DNA of 64,000 nt from Saccharomonospora glauca K62 (GTDB lineage: Bacteria > Actinomycetota > Actinomycetes > Mycobacteriales > Pseudonocardiaceae): contig NZ_CM001484.1 in assembly GCF_000243395.2 (NCBI RefSeq), positions 3,404,524-3,468,523 of the forward strand. The letters are read 5' to 3'. The position numbers were made by a program, and so were the translations under genes. The notes beneath the pieces are model-generated. The model made no database searches and was not told the DNA's origin. It saw only the letters and a program-made list of their open reading frames with translations. Every line of letters starts with the position of its first letter. Position 1 is the stretch's first letter. Positions 1-7,900 of the stretch are shown piece after piece.

Positions 1-1734
1 AACCGATCGCCGGGAGACGAACCGCGTCGCCCTCGCACCCCGCGCCGCGGGCCGGAGCGAGCCGTCGACGACTCTCCGGGGGGATCGCGACGGGGTGGTG
101 CGGACCGCGATCGTCGACAGGCACGCAGACAACCGCCGCCGGGTCGCGATCCTCGGCGTGCCTCGGCATCGCGTGAGCGCGCCAAGTCCCCCGTCGGATC
201 GGGCGGTGCCAGCGGTCGACGTCCTCCCGCACGGCAGCCGAGCGCACGCACCGCGACCTCGGTGCGCGGTGCCCCGCCACGTCGCCGCGGGAAGAACGTC
301 GGTGCCAAGGTGGCCCTGACCCTGGTGTCCGTGTTGGTACTCACCGTCACCGGCTACGCCTGGGCCGCCATGCAGGGGCTCGTTAACGGTCTGACGACGG
401 CCGACGTCATCGAGGGAGACGAAGGCGAGCTCCCCGCCGACGGGGCCCGCGACATCCTGCTGGTCGGCATGGACAGCCGGGTCGACGCGCAGGGCAATCC
501 GCTGCCGGAGGAGATGCTCGCCAAACTCAACGCCGGGGTGGCCGACGGCGAGCTGAACACCGACACGTTGATCCTCGTCCACATTCCCAACGACGGGAAG
601 AGCGCCGTGGCGCTGTCCCTGCCCAGGGACTCCTACGTGACGATCCCCGGCTTCGGCCAACACAAGATCAACTCCGCGTACGCGCGCGGGAAGATGGCCG
701 CGAAGCGGGAGCTGGAAGCACAGGGCGTCACCGACGAGAAGGAACTGGAGCTGCGCAGCAACCAGGAGGGCGCCAAGACGCTCATCGCCACCGTCGAGGC
801 GTTGACGGGCCAGACCATCGACAACTTCGCCTCGGTGAACCTGCTCGGCTTCTACGAGATCACCAATGCCATCGGCGGCGTGGAGGTGTGTCTGAACCAG
901 GCCACGAAGGACCCGTACTCGGGGGCGAACTTCAAGGCGGGCAAGCAGACCATCTCCGGTACGAAGGCCCTCGCGTTCGTGCGGCAGCGACACGGCCTGC
1001 TGCGGGGTGACCTGGACCGGGTCGTGCGGCAGCAGGTGTTCCTCGCCGGGTTGGCGAACAAGGTGCTCTCGGCGGGCACGCTGACGGACCCGGCCAAGCT
1101 AAGCGACCTCGTCGACGCGATTCAGAAGTCCGTCGTCGTGAACAGCGGCTGGGACATCCTCTCCTTCGCCCAGCAGATGAAGGGTCTCACCGGCGGGCAG
1201 ATCAAGTTCCACACCATCCCCGTGAAGAACCCGGAGTACGACACCCCCGACGGGCTGGCCATCCAGATCGACCCGGTGGAGGTCCGTAACTTCGTCGCCA
1301 AGCTCTCGGGCAAGAAGCCGAGCGAGCAGTCCGCGCCGGCTCCGGGGGAGATCACCGTCGACGTCTATAACACCTCCAACATCGAAGGGCTCGCGGGCAC
1401 GGTGTCCGAGACGCTCACGGCCCAGGGATACGTGGCGGGCGAGGTGGCCAACGACACGCCCAGGCAGGCGAGCGTGGTCCAGGCGGCACAGGGAGAACTC
1501 GCCTCCGCGCAGGCCGTCGCCGACGCGCTGGGCGGCGGGATCGCCGTGGAGGAGAACGCGGAGGTGACGTCGGGGCACGTGCGCGTGCTGCTGGCCCCGG
1601 ACTACCAGCAGAACGGCAGTTCGGCGGCGGGTGCGCCGGCCGGCGGTGGGAACGCGCCCGGAACGGCCCCACGGCAGGGCGGCGACGCGGACGAGCAGCC
1701 GATCACCGCGGACGGTGTCACCTGCGTCAACTAG
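1..1734 (+). CDS. LytR-CpsA-Psr (LCP) family protein with C-terminal LytR_C domain, 5' end cut by window edge
   Basis: LCP proteins are membrane-anchored enzymes that transfer undecaprenyl-linked glycopolymers (in actinobacteria mainly arabinogalactan) to peptidoglycan. The frame is open from base 1, so the true start lies upstream; a GTG at 262 would give a 490-residue protein but is probably internal. The upstream in-frame part is a cytoplasmic Pro/Arg/Ser-rich region. One membrane segment follows (about bases 310-360). The LCP core contains DILLVGMDSR, the basic/acidic segment LSLPRDSYV and HKINSAYARG. A LytR_C domain (VDVYNTSNIEGLA) and a Gly/Pro-rich tail end the protein. The family call is firm; the exact glycopolymer is not shown by the sequence. 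Confidence 0.9.
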   Translation, partial: NRSPGDEPRRPRTPRRGPERAVDDSPGGSRRGGADRDRRQARRQPPPGRDPRRASASRERAKSPVGSGGASGRRPPARQPSARTATSVRGAPPRRRGKNVGAKVALTLVSVLVLTVTGYAWAAMQGLVNGLTTADVIEGDEGELPADGARDILLVGMDSRVDAQGNPLPEEMLAKLNAGVADGELNTDTLILVHIPNDGKSAVALSLPRDSYVTIPGFGQHKINSAYARGKMAAKRELEAQGVTDEKELELRSNQEGAKTLIATVEALTGQTIDNFASVNLLGFYEITNAIGGVEVCLNQATKDPYSGANFKAGKQTISGTKALAFVRQRHGLLRGDLDRVVRQQVFLAGLANKVLSAGTLTDPAKLSDLVDAIQKSVVVNSGWDILSFAQQMKGLTGGQIKFHTIPVKNPEYDTPDGLAIQIDPVEVRNFVAKLSGKKPSEQSAPAPGEITVDVYNTSNIEGLAGTVSETLTAQGYVAGEVANDTPRQASVVQAAQGELASAQAVADALGGGIAVEENAEVTSGHVRVLLAPDYQQNGSSAAGAPAGGGNAPGTAPRQGGDADEQPITADGVTCVN

Positions 1735-1959
1735 GCGTGTCGGGCCCTCGCGTAACGGTCTGCGGCCGGGGCACGGGGGCCACCACGAGGTCTTCACCCT
1801 CGGCAAAAACCGCTGACCCGAACAGCGCAGTGGACTCCTCCATTCGAGGGAACCACATCGGATCGGTTGGTTTTCTTCCTGTCGCCGCGTAAGCGAGGAG
1901 CCCTTCGCCCATTCACATGGGTAGAACAACCGGCCACATGGCACGAGCAGGGGGCCCCA

Positions 1960-2427
1960 GTGTTGATCGACACCGACGCTTACCAGCGAGTCCTGGGCGA
2001 GGAACTACGCAAGCTACGGACCAAGCTCGGGTGGACCCGCAAGGAACTGGGCGAGCGCCTGCAGAGCGGTATCTCGCTGCAGACGCTCGCCACCTACGAG
2101 CTGGGCACGCGGCAGTGTTCCGTGGTGCGGCTCGCCGAACTGTGCATGGCGATGGGCGAACTACCGCAGAACCTGCTCGCGCGCGTCCACGACAGGCTGT
2201 TCGCCCACGAAGCCGACCAGATGCGGGTGGATCTGGCCGACGTCATCGCCGACGAACAGCCCGAGCTGCTCCCCTTGCGCCGCTGGGCCCGCGGCAGGCT
2301 CGCCTCGGGCGGGTCCACCGACGTGCGCTTCGACCGGGCCACGCTCGAACAGCTCGCGGCGCTGTGCGACCTGCGGGTCGAGGAACTGATCACGCGGCTG
2401 AGGAAACTGTCCGCGGCGACGCTGTAG
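1960..2427 (+). CDS. XRE-type helix-turn-helix regulator, 155 aa
   Basis: Small DNA-binding protein with an N-terminal HTH (residues about 8-65, containing RKLRTKLGWTRKELGERL and the recognition-helix stretch LQTLATYELGTR) and a C-terminal helical region ending LRVEELITRLRKL. I place the start at GTG 1960, which follows a G-rich ribosome-binding site (AGGGGG) and begins just ahead of the HTH; the longer frame from 1867 adds residues unlike this family. The 3' end overlaps the 3' end of the convergent monooxygenase gene by 38 bp. Related proteins are widespread in Pseudonocardiaceae; the target genes are unknown. Confidence 0.8.
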   Translation: MLIDTDAYQRVLGEELRKLRTKLGWTRKELGERLQSGISLQTLATYELGTRQCSVVRLAELCMAMGELPQNLLARVHDRLFAHEADQMRVDLADVIADEQPELLPLRRWARGRLASGGSTDVRFDRATLEQLAALCDLRVEELITRLRKLSAATL

Positions 2428-3898
2428 CCCGGCGGGAAAGCCGGAAGTCGGACGGGTCCAGCTTGCGGGTGCGCAGCCAGTACCGCCAGGTGAATCCCGG
2501 CCAGATGGTGCGGTTGACCCCCTGCGAGTCCAGGTACCAACTCTTGCACCCGCCACGGGTCCAGATGCCGTTGGCGAGCTTGCGCTGGATGTCGGCGTTG
2601 AACTGCGCCTGGGCGTCGGCACGCACCTCGATGGCGTCGGCGCCGTGAGCCTCGACGTAGTTCATGGCCTCGGCGATGTACCGGATCTGCTGCTCGATCA
2701 TGAACACCACCGAGTTGTGCCCCAACCCGGTGTTGGGCCCGAGCAGGAGGAACAGATTCGGATACCCGTTGGCGGTGATGCCGAGGTGGGTCTGCATGCC
2801 GTGTTCGGACCACTGCCTGCCGAGGTTGGTGCCGTTGGCGCCCACGATGTCGAGGTGGTCGTAGCCGTCGGTGACGTGGAAGCCGGTGCCGTAGATGATC
2901 GCGTCGACCTCGCGCTCGACCCCCGCCTTGTCGATGACGCTCGTCTCGGTGACCTCGGCGATGCCGTCGGTGACGACCTCAACGTTGTCGCGGGTCAGGG
3001 CGGGGTAGTAGTCGTTGGAGATCAGCACGCGCTTACATCCGAGCACGTAGTCCGGGGTGAGCTTCTCCCGCAGCACGGGGTCGGCGACCTGCCTGTCGAG
3101 GTGCCGCTTCGCGATCTTCTGCGCGAGTCGCATGATGCGGGGATCGCCGTTGAAGCCGATGGCCCGCAGCTCCAGCGTCCAGTAGAGGAAGTCACGGTAG
3201 GCGCGCTGGGCCAGCGGGACGCGGGCGAACAGCCGCTTGACCCACTCCGGCATCGTGTGGTCGGCCTTCGGCATCACCCACGGCGGGGTGCGCTGGAAGA
3301 GGTGCAGTTGCCGCACCTGCTCGGCGATCTTCGGCACGAACTGGATGGCGCTGGCCCCCGTACCGACCACGGCCACCCGCTTGCCCCGGAGATCGAAATC
3401 GTGGTCCCACCGCGCCGAGTGGAACGCCGCGCCCCGGAACCGCTCGGCGCCGGGAAGGTCGGGAATCTGCGGCAGATGCAGCGCGCCCACCCCGCAGACC
3501 AGGTACTGGGCCACGTACTCGTCGCCCGAGGCCGTCGTGACGTGCCAGCGGTGTTCGTCGGCGTCCCACCGGGCCCCGGTCATCTCCCGGCCGAAGTGGA
3601 TGAACCGGTAGAGTCCGTACTTCCTCGCGACGCCACGCAGGTACTCGTAGATCTCCGGCTGTGGCGAGAAGGCACGGGACCAGTTCGGATTCTGCTCGAA
3701 TGAGAACGAATACATGTGGGACTGGATGTCGCATGCACAGCCGGGATAGGTGTTGTCGCGCCAGGTGCCGCCGACCTCGTCGGCCTTCTCCAGCACGACG
3801 AAGTCGTCTCGACCGTCCTTACGCAGCTGGATCGCCATGCCGAGCCCGGAGAACCCGGCTCCCACCACGACTACCCCGGTCTCCGTGCGATTTCCCAT
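2390..3898 (-). CDS. flavin-containing, Baeyer-Villiger-type monooxygenase, 502 aa
   Basis: FAD/NADPH-dependent monooxygenase expected to insert oxygen next to a ketone or oxidise a heteroatom. An N-terminal FAD-binding Rossmann motif (VVVVGAGFSGLG) is followed by the Baeyer-Villiger fingerprint FxGxxxHxxxWD, seen as FRGAAFHSARWD. A second Rossmann motif for NADPH (VAVVGTGASAIQ) comes next. The length is usual for type I enzymes. ATG 3898 is preceded by GGAGG with a 7-base gap, better than an ATG 18 bases upstream. The gene is divergent from a TetR regulator across about 80 bp carrying repeated operator-like boxes, so TetR control is likely. The substrate cannot be read from the sequence. Confidence 0.88.
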   Translation of the reverse strand: MGNRTETGVVVVGAGFSGLGMAIQLRKDGRDDFVVLEKADEVGGTWRDNTYPGCACDIQSHMYSFSFEQNPNWSRAFSPQPEIYEYLRGVARKYGLYRFIHFGREMTGARWDADEHRWHVTTASGDEYVAQYLVCGVGALHLPQIPDLPGAERFRGAAFHSARWDHDFDLRGKRVAVVGTGASAIQFVPKIAEQVRQLHLFQRTPPWVMPKADHTMPEWVKRLFARVPLAQRAYRDFLYWTLELRAIGFNGDPRIMRLAQKIAKRHLDRQVADPVLREKLTPDYVLGCKRVLISNDYYPALTRDNVEVVTDGIAEVTETSVIDKAGVEREVDAIIYGTGFHVTDGYDHLDIVGANGTNLGRQWSEHGMQTHLGITANGYPNLFLLLGPNTGLGHNSVVFMIEQQIRYIAEAMNYVEAHGADAIEVRADAQAQFNADIQRKLANGIWTRGGCKSWYLDSQGVNRTIWPGFTWRYWLRTRKLDPSDFRLSRRATASPRTVSSAA

Positions 3899-3924
3899 GT
3901 CCGCGCCTCCATGCACCGGTTCCT

Positions 3925-3967
3925 GTTACCCCGAGTTCACCTTACCCAGAGTAAGTTACTGCGAGTA
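3925..3967. promoter_or_regulatory. Triple operator-like repeat between monooxygenase and tetR
   Basis: Three near-identical boxes of the form TTACNNNGAGT lie in a row: TTACCCCGAGT (3926), TTACCCAGAGT (3942) and TTACTGCGAGT (3956). The middle one extends to TTACCCAGAGTAA, an inverted repeat with TTAC/GTAA arms. The boxes sit between the divergent starts at 3898 and 3979, where a TetR dimer would block both promoters. Binding by the adjacent TetR protein is inference. Confidence 0.6.
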
Positions 3968-3978
3968 GGATAGCGATT

Positions 3979-4593
3979 GTGAGCGCGACCGCAAAGCCCC
4001 CAGCCCAGCGGCGTAGACGAATGCCGCGAGCCGAACGTGAACGCCAGATGATCGAGGTCGCCGAAAGCGTGTTCGCCGAACGCGGCTACGCCGCCGCGTC
4101 GATGGACGAGATCGCCGAACGCGTCGGCGTCTCCAAACCCATGCTCTACGAGTACTTCCAGTCGAAGGAAGGACTGCTCCTCGCCTGCATCCAAGCCGCC
4201 CGCTCCTCGCTCCGCGAGGCCACCGAGCAAGCCGTGCTCGGCGCAACGACCGCCGAGGAGGCTCTGCGCAAGGGGCTGCTGGCATTCTTCGAGTTCGTGC
4301 GGGACCACAGGCAGGCGTGGTCGCTGCTGCGACACGAGACGAGCTTGGTCGGCACCTCGGCCGCCGACGAGATCGAGGTCACCCGCAGGCAGCAGACCGA
4401 CCTCATCGCCTCCCTCATGAGCGGCTACCTGAACGTGTCCGACCCCACGCTCACGCACGCGATGGCCGAGTTCGTCGTGGGCGGCTGCGAGCGGCTGGCG
4501 ATCTGGTGCGAGCAAGACGAGAAGATCACGCCACAGGCGGCCACGGACTACACGATGAACTTGCTCTGGGGAGGACTACGTCACTTAGCGTAA
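3979..4593 (+). CDS. TetR/AcrR family transcriptional regulator, 204 aa
   Basis: The N-terminal TetR HTH (residues about 20-66) shows the classic AAASMDEIAERVGVSKPMLYEYFQSKEGLL pattern in its parts SMDEIAERVGVSKPMLYEYF and FQSKEGLL. A helical ligand-binding domain follows. The gene is divergent from the flavin monooxygenase, which is the most likely regulated partner. Operator-like boxes lie both in the shared promoter and again downstream of this gene (4624-4665), so it may also control what follows. The ligand is unknown. Confidence 0.9.
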   Translation: MSATAKPPAQRRRRMPRAERERQMIEVAESVFAERGYAAASMDEIAERVGVSKPMLYEYFQSKEGLLLACIQAARSSLREATEQAVLGATTAEEALRKGLLAFFEFVRDHRQAWSLLRHETSLVGTSAADEIEVTRRQQTDLIASLMSGYLNVSDPTLTHAMAEFVVGGCERLAIWCEQDEKITPQAATDYTMNLLWGGLRHLA

Positions 4594-4622
4594 CAATGAT
4601 TGACAATACGAGACGTTAACTT

Positions 4623-4665
4623 AACTCTGAGTATCGACAAACTGAGAGTGTTATCACTCTGGGTA
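4623..4665. promoter_or_regulatory. Second cluster of the TetR-type operator boxes
   Basis: On the minus strand two boxes match those upstream of tetR: TACCCAGAGT (complement of 4656-4665) and TACTCAGAGTT (complement of 4624-4634). They lie in the 187-bp gap between tetR and the next rightward gene. The identical 10-mer TACCCAGAGT also occurs at 3943. This suggests the same regulator acts on the downstream gene; not tested. Confidence 0.5.
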
Positions 4666-4780
4666 GCCTTTTCGGTCGTCTCCTGTTGCTGCTACGCCTC
4701 TCGCGTTACAGACTTGAATCATCGTCATAAAGACAGGGGAACTTCCCACGGAAGCTCTCGCGCCCTGTCGCGAAGAGGGG

Positions 4781-5197
4781 ATGAACAAGGCGATGCAGAC
4801 GATCACGGCGAAGTATGTGCAACGAGACGAGGACTGGACCGTCACCGTGTCCGGCCTCGGCAAGACGCTGAAGGGGGAAGCGTCGGGCATCATCGCCGCG
4901 AGGGACCGTGCCGACCAGCTCGTGGAGGAACTCGCCGGAGAGGGGGCCAACCCCACGGTGGTTCACCTGCTCAACGGCAGCGCGTACGAGTTCACCTCCA
5001 CCTACATGACCGCTCGACTCGCGCGGGGCCCCGAGGCTCCCGAGAGCTCGAAGGACGAGGAGGCCTCGGACGAGGCACGGGATGCCTCGGACAAGAGCGA
5101 GGAGGAAAGCGGCAAGCCCGTGACCGCGACGGTCCCCCGCAAGGAACTGAGCCGCGAACCGCAGGAAGCGGAACGCCGCTACGCCCACGCGGGCTGA
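4781..5197 (+). CDS. conserved hypothetical protein, 138 aa, charged C-terminal tail
   Basis: I do not recognise a named family. The N-terminal 75 residues look like a compact alpha/beta domain (ITAKYVQRDEDWTVTVSGLG, then a helix with repeated Asp/Glu and Ala); the remainder is an acidic, Ser/Glu/Asp-rich low-complexity tail ending in Arg/Glu-rich sequence. No signal peptide or membrane segment is present. Two starts are possible: ATG 4781, directly against AGAGGGG, or ATG 4793, twelve bases further on; the second has a more usual spacing. TetR-type boxes lie upstream and a strong hairpin overlaps the stop codon. Confidence 0.65.
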   Translation: MNKAMQTITAKYVQRDEDWTVTVSGLGKTLKGEASGIIAARDRADQLVEELAGEGANPTVVHLLNGSAYEFTSTYMTARLARGPEAPESSKDEEASDEARDASDKSEEESGKPVTATVPRKELSREPQEAERRYAHAG

Positions 5198-5223
5198 GAC
5201 GTCGCGGGGACCCGCGACGTCTC
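5196..5223. terminator. Bidirectional hairpin terminator
   Basis: A perfect 13-bp inverted repeat (GAGACGTCGCGGG with CCCGCGACGTCTC, 2-base centre) begins inside the stop codon of the rightward gene and lies 17 bp before the stop of the convergent DUF3618 gene. There is no U-run, as is usual in high-GC actinobacteria. Confidence 0.7.
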
Positions 5224-5240
5224 CCGGCTCGGCACCCGCT

Positions 5241-5462
5241 TCAGCGCCACAACTTGCGCAGCAGCAGGAAGCCGACCAACAAGCCCGCGCCGATCAGCGG
5301 GTACTTCACCTTCGGCTCGTCGAACTTGGCCTGGACAGTGCTCCGCGCCGAGTCGGCGAGCTGTTTCGGATTCACCTTCTCACCGATGCGGTCCAGGGTG
5401 ACGGCGAGTGCCTCCCTGGCCTTCTCGATGTCGCGTTCGATCGTCTCGGGGTCGCGCGCCAC
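5241..5462 (-). CDS. DUF3618 domain protein, 73 aa, single C-terminal membrane helix
   Basis: Small actinobacterial membrane protein of unknown function. Residues 1-35 hold the DUF3618 pattern (ARDPETIERDIEKAREAL ... TLDRIGEKVNP), a predicted amphipathic helical hairpin. Residues about 52-71 form a membrane segment (YPLIGAGLLVGFLLLRKLW). GTG 5462 is preceded by GGGAGG four bases upstream, so I use it rather than an upstream start 75 bases away. DUF3618 proteins often sit beside phage-holin-like and DUF3180-type membrane proteins; no such partner is adjacent here. Confidence 0.8.
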   Translation of the reverse strand: MARDPETIERDIEKAREALAVTLDRIGEKVNPKQLADSARSTVQAKFDEPKVKYPLIGAGLLVGFLLLRKLWR

Positions 5463-5584
5463 GTGTCCTCCCTGAAAAGCACTGTTCGCAGTGCTGCCAC
5501 GGTAGATCACAGCCGAGACCTCCGCCTCATCGGCCACACCGCGTGTCCCTCGGCGCCGAGCCAGGAGTTAGGCTGCTCGGTGTC

Positions 5585-5658
5585 GGGCCCGTAGCCCAAT
5601 TGGCAGAGGCACACGGTTTAGGTCCGTGCCAGTGTGGGTTCGAGTCCCACCGGGCCCA
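5585..5658 (+). tRNA. tRNA-Leu (anticodon UAG) by anticodon, but with class I short variable loop
   Basis: A full cloverleaf folds. The acceptor is GGGCCCG/CGGGCCC, the D-arm GCC/GGC (plus one mismatch), the anticodon stem CACGG/CCGTG with loop TTTAGGT, and the T-arm GTGGG-TTCGAGT-CCCAC. The discriminator is A and no full CCA is encoded. Anticodon bases 5619-5621 read UAG, decoding CUA (Leu). The variable region is only 5 nt, whereas bacterial leucine tRNAs normally have a long variable arm. It may be an unusual or horizontally acquired tRNA. Its 3' half is repeated at 16439-16470, suggesting use as an integration site. Confidence 0.85.
5621..5652 (+). repeat. Left copy of tRNA-derived direct repeat (candidate att site)
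   Basis: Thirty-two bases running from the last anticodon base through the T-arm to the second acceptor base recur at 16439-16470 with one mismatch (G5628 versus A16446). Tyrosine recombinases of actinobacterial islands commonly use tRNA 3' halves as attachment cores. Confidence 0.65.
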
Positions 5659-5916
5659 CCGACACGGATCGACCGGCGGGACACTGCTCCGCTCACCGCC
5701 TCGACGGGCAGGCGCAGTAGAAAGACGCGCCCATGCCGAAGCCTTCGCCCCGTTCCGTCTTCGGTGTGACCACCGGTGGCCCCTCTGGCCTGCCGCATAT
5801 CCCCGCCCTCGCCGCTCCGAGAAGGCAGGCACCGGCCCGCCCTACAGACATCGGGCACGCTAGAAACACACCGCCAGCAACTCTCGAACCATGACAGAGA
5901 CTGCCCCTCCCGGAAG
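5659..5916. other. Non-coding stretch between tRNA and CRISPR leader 1
   Basis: About 260 bases with no ORF having both a plausible start and a ribosome-binding site, and no convincing hairpin. It belongs to the left end of the putative island and could hold remnants of deleted genes. I see nothing else that I can support here. Confidence 0.5.
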
Positions 5917-5998
5917 ACAGATGACCAATCCCCACCCACTCTGTGCCAGACTGAATGAAAACCACTCGTTGGCCGAGTAAAAGCCCAGGTCAACAAGT
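5917..5998 (+). promoter_or_regulatory. CRISPR leader 1
   Basis: The 52 bases directly before array 1 (from CAGACTGAATGAAAA at 5947 to CAAGT) align without gaps to the 52 bases before arrays 2 and 3. Similarity to leader 2 extends 30 bases further upstream (ACAGATGACCA at 5917). It is locally A-rich compared with its surroundings. The position defines the + strand as the likely transcription direction and the left end as the spacer-acquisition end. Confidence 0.75.
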
Positions 5999-6393
5999 GT
6001 CGGCCCCGCGCACGCGGGGATAGTCCGGTCCGGTCCTCTCGCCTAGGCTCCGGCCAGGGGTCGGCCCCGCGCACGCGGGGATAGTCCGCCACCGTTCAGC
6101 GGCGCGCGCGTCGCCGTCCACGTCGGCCCCGCGCACGCGGGGATAGTCCGTTTTCTGTAATTACCGTGAAGTAGTCTTTCATGTCGGCCCCGCGCACGCG
6201 GGGATAGTCCCAGCTTGTCGATGTTGCCGGTGGGGTTGTCGTCGTCGGCCCCGCGCACGCGGGGATAGTCCCTCCACCGTGCTCACCTCCACTCTGGGCG
6301 TCAGGTCGGCCCCGCGCACGCGGGGATAGTCCTGGCACTTCCTTACCGCGGTTGTTCCACAGGTAGTCGGCCCCGCGCACGCGGGGATGGTCC
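5999..6393 (+). CRISPR. CRISPR array 1, type I-E-like repeats, 7 repeats and 6 spacers
   Basis: The 28-base repeats start at 5999, 6060, 6122, 6183, 6244, 6305 and 6366. Each begins GTCGGCCCCGCG and contains the palindromic stem CCCCGCG-CA-CGCGGGG. Repeats 1-6 end GATAGTCC; the last ends GATGGTCC, the form found throughout array 2. Spacers are 33 bases, except spacer 2, which is 34. The repeat resembles actinobacterial type I-E repeats. No cas genes are in the window, so interference would depend on Cas proteins encoded elsewhere. Confidence 0.97.
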
Positions 6394-6429
6394 GGACCTC
6401 CGACAACGGAAAAGGCCTCGGAAGCTCTG

Positions 6430-6592
6430 CGGTGGCTGCTGGTGCGACAGTGATCTCCTACTGCCACATCCGGAACGTTCACCGGTGGCTCCGGCACCGC
6501 AGGCACTCACGGCGGCCCGCTCATGGTCGACGGTCATGGTCGTGGGCGGATTCGCACTGCTGACGCTCAGCCACAACGCGAAACGCCGGTAA
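6430..6592 (+). pseudogene. 3' remnant of a DUF2637-type gene
   Basis: Reading across a one-base frameshift near 6530 gives VISYCHIR, then GGPLMVDG and VMVVGGFALLTLSHNAKRR followed by TAA at 6590. The same protein pattern appears, also broken, at 11340-11751 after array 2. DUF2637 proteins are small multi-pass membrane proteins common on actinobacterial conjugative plasmids and islands. Only the last third survives, and it begins a few tens of bases beyond the last repeat of array 1. Confidence 0.6.
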
Positions 6593-6678
6593 CCACCGCT
6601 GTGCCGTCGTGGTGGCTACGCTCTGCGGCAGAACCTGGTCGCAAACCGGGGTCCGACCACGCCGAGCGGAGGGTTCCC

Positions 6679-7890
6679 ATGGGCGAGAACGACATAGGTC
6701 GTCGTATCCGTGAGGTGAGGGCCTGGCGGGGGCTGAGCTTGCGCGCGACCGCCGAACTGACCGGCATCACCCACGGCTATCTCGGGCAGATCGAGCGCGG
6801 CGAGAAACCCGTGAAGAATCGACAGTTGCTCGAGGCATTGGCTCGGACGCTACGGGTCTCTCCCGTGGAGTTCCTAGCCGACGCCTACGGCCCTTCGGTC
6901 GAACCCGCCACGGAGGCGTCCACCGCCATGGCCGAGCTTGCCGATCTGCTCGGCGGTTGGTGGGTGGGCGAGGTGCCCGACGCACCGCCCCGGCCGCTCG
7001 CCGAGGTACTGGCCGACCTACGACGCTTCTACCGCGCACGAAACAGCCCCGGTCCGACGATGGCGGGCGACTACTCCACACAACTCGGCACGCTGTCGCG
7101 GCTGATCCGCGATCTGCTCGCCGCCGCAGCGAACCCGGCACACGAGCGTCGAGTGCTCGCGCCGTTGCTGACGGCGTATCACGTCGCGGGCAGCATCGCC
7201 ATGCGCCTGCGTATCCCCGGCATGCCCTCTCTGGCCGTCGACCGCATGCAGCAAGTCGCCGACCGGCTCGACGATCCGGTGTGGCAGGCCGTCGCGGCGT
7301 GGGCTCGTGCTCAATTCCTTTCCGGCGTCAACCGGGCTCGTCAGTACGAGCTCGCTGTCGCCGCCGCGGACATGGCACCGGCCGACCGACCCGAGACCCG
7401 AGGCATGGCCCACTTGACCGCGGCGATGGCCGCAGCGGCGCAGGGGAACGCCGATCTCGCGGAAACACACCTCGCGGAAGCAAGCGCGATCGCCGAGCTC
7501 GTGGAACCGGACGTGAGTCCGTGGCCGGCCGGGGTGATGCAGTTCGGGCGGACCAATGTGGGCATCTTCCGCGTCGCGGTGGGTGTCGAGCTCGGTCACG
7601 GTGCTCGTGTCGCCGAGGTCGCCAAGGACGTTCGGCTCGAAACGATCTCGCGCGGTCGCCAAGCAGCCTTCTGGCTCGACTACGGGCGCGGATTGCTGAC
7701 TGAGCGCGCCACACGTGACGAGGGGCTGTCCGCGCTGCTGCGGGCCGAACAACTCGCGCCCCAGCAGGTCCACACCAATGCGTTCGCCCGTGAAGCAGTC
7801 GCGGAGCTGCTGCGGTCCTCACGGCGTGATGCCAGCGGGCGAGAGGTTCGCGGCCTGGCATGGCGCATGGGATTGGCCCCGACCGGGTGA
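6679..7890 (+). CDS. HTH-TPR transcriptional regulator, cassette 1 (403 aa)
   Basis: The N-terminal XRE-type HTH (residues about 5-65: IGRRIREVRAWRGLSLRATA, then THGYLGQIERGEK) is joined to a roughly 300-residue Ala-rich helical region of tetratricopeptide type. This is the architecture of actinobacterial regulators that sense a ligand or protein through the TPR part. ATG 6679 follows GGAGGG with a 5-base gap. It is the first gene of the cassette with the peptide gene at 7952 and the helical protein at 8083. An inverted repeat lies 10 bases past the stop, so it may regulate the pair. The ligand is unknown. Confidence 0.85.
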   Translation: MGENDIGRRIREVRAWRGLSLRATAELTGITHGYLGQIERGEKPVKNRQLLEALARTLRVSPVEFLADAYGPSVEPATEASTAMAELADLLGGWWVGEVPDAPPRPLAEVLADLRRFYRARNSPGPTMAGDYSTQLGTLSRLIRDLLAAAANPAHERRVLAPLLTAYHVAGSIAMRLRIPGMPSLAVDRMQQVADRLDDPVWQAVAAWARAQFLSGVNRARQYELAVAAADMAPADRPETRGMAHLTAAMAAAAQGNADLAETHLAEASAIAELVEPDVSPWPAGVMQFGRTNVGIFRVAVGVELGHGARVAEVAKDVRLETISRGRQAAFWLDYGRGLLTERATRDEGLSALLRAEQLAPQQVHTNAFAREAVAELLRSSRRDASGREVRGLAWRMGLAPTG

Positions 7891-7900
7891 AGCCGTCCCG

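Noticed and set aside
6043-6506. Leftward reading frames full of TIPACAGPT and DHPRVRGAD-type repeats (also across 10624-11411 and 14256-14584)
   Set aside because: These are translations of CRISPR repeats on the opposite strand; the repeat period and spacers explain them entirely, and no ribosome-binding site precedes them.
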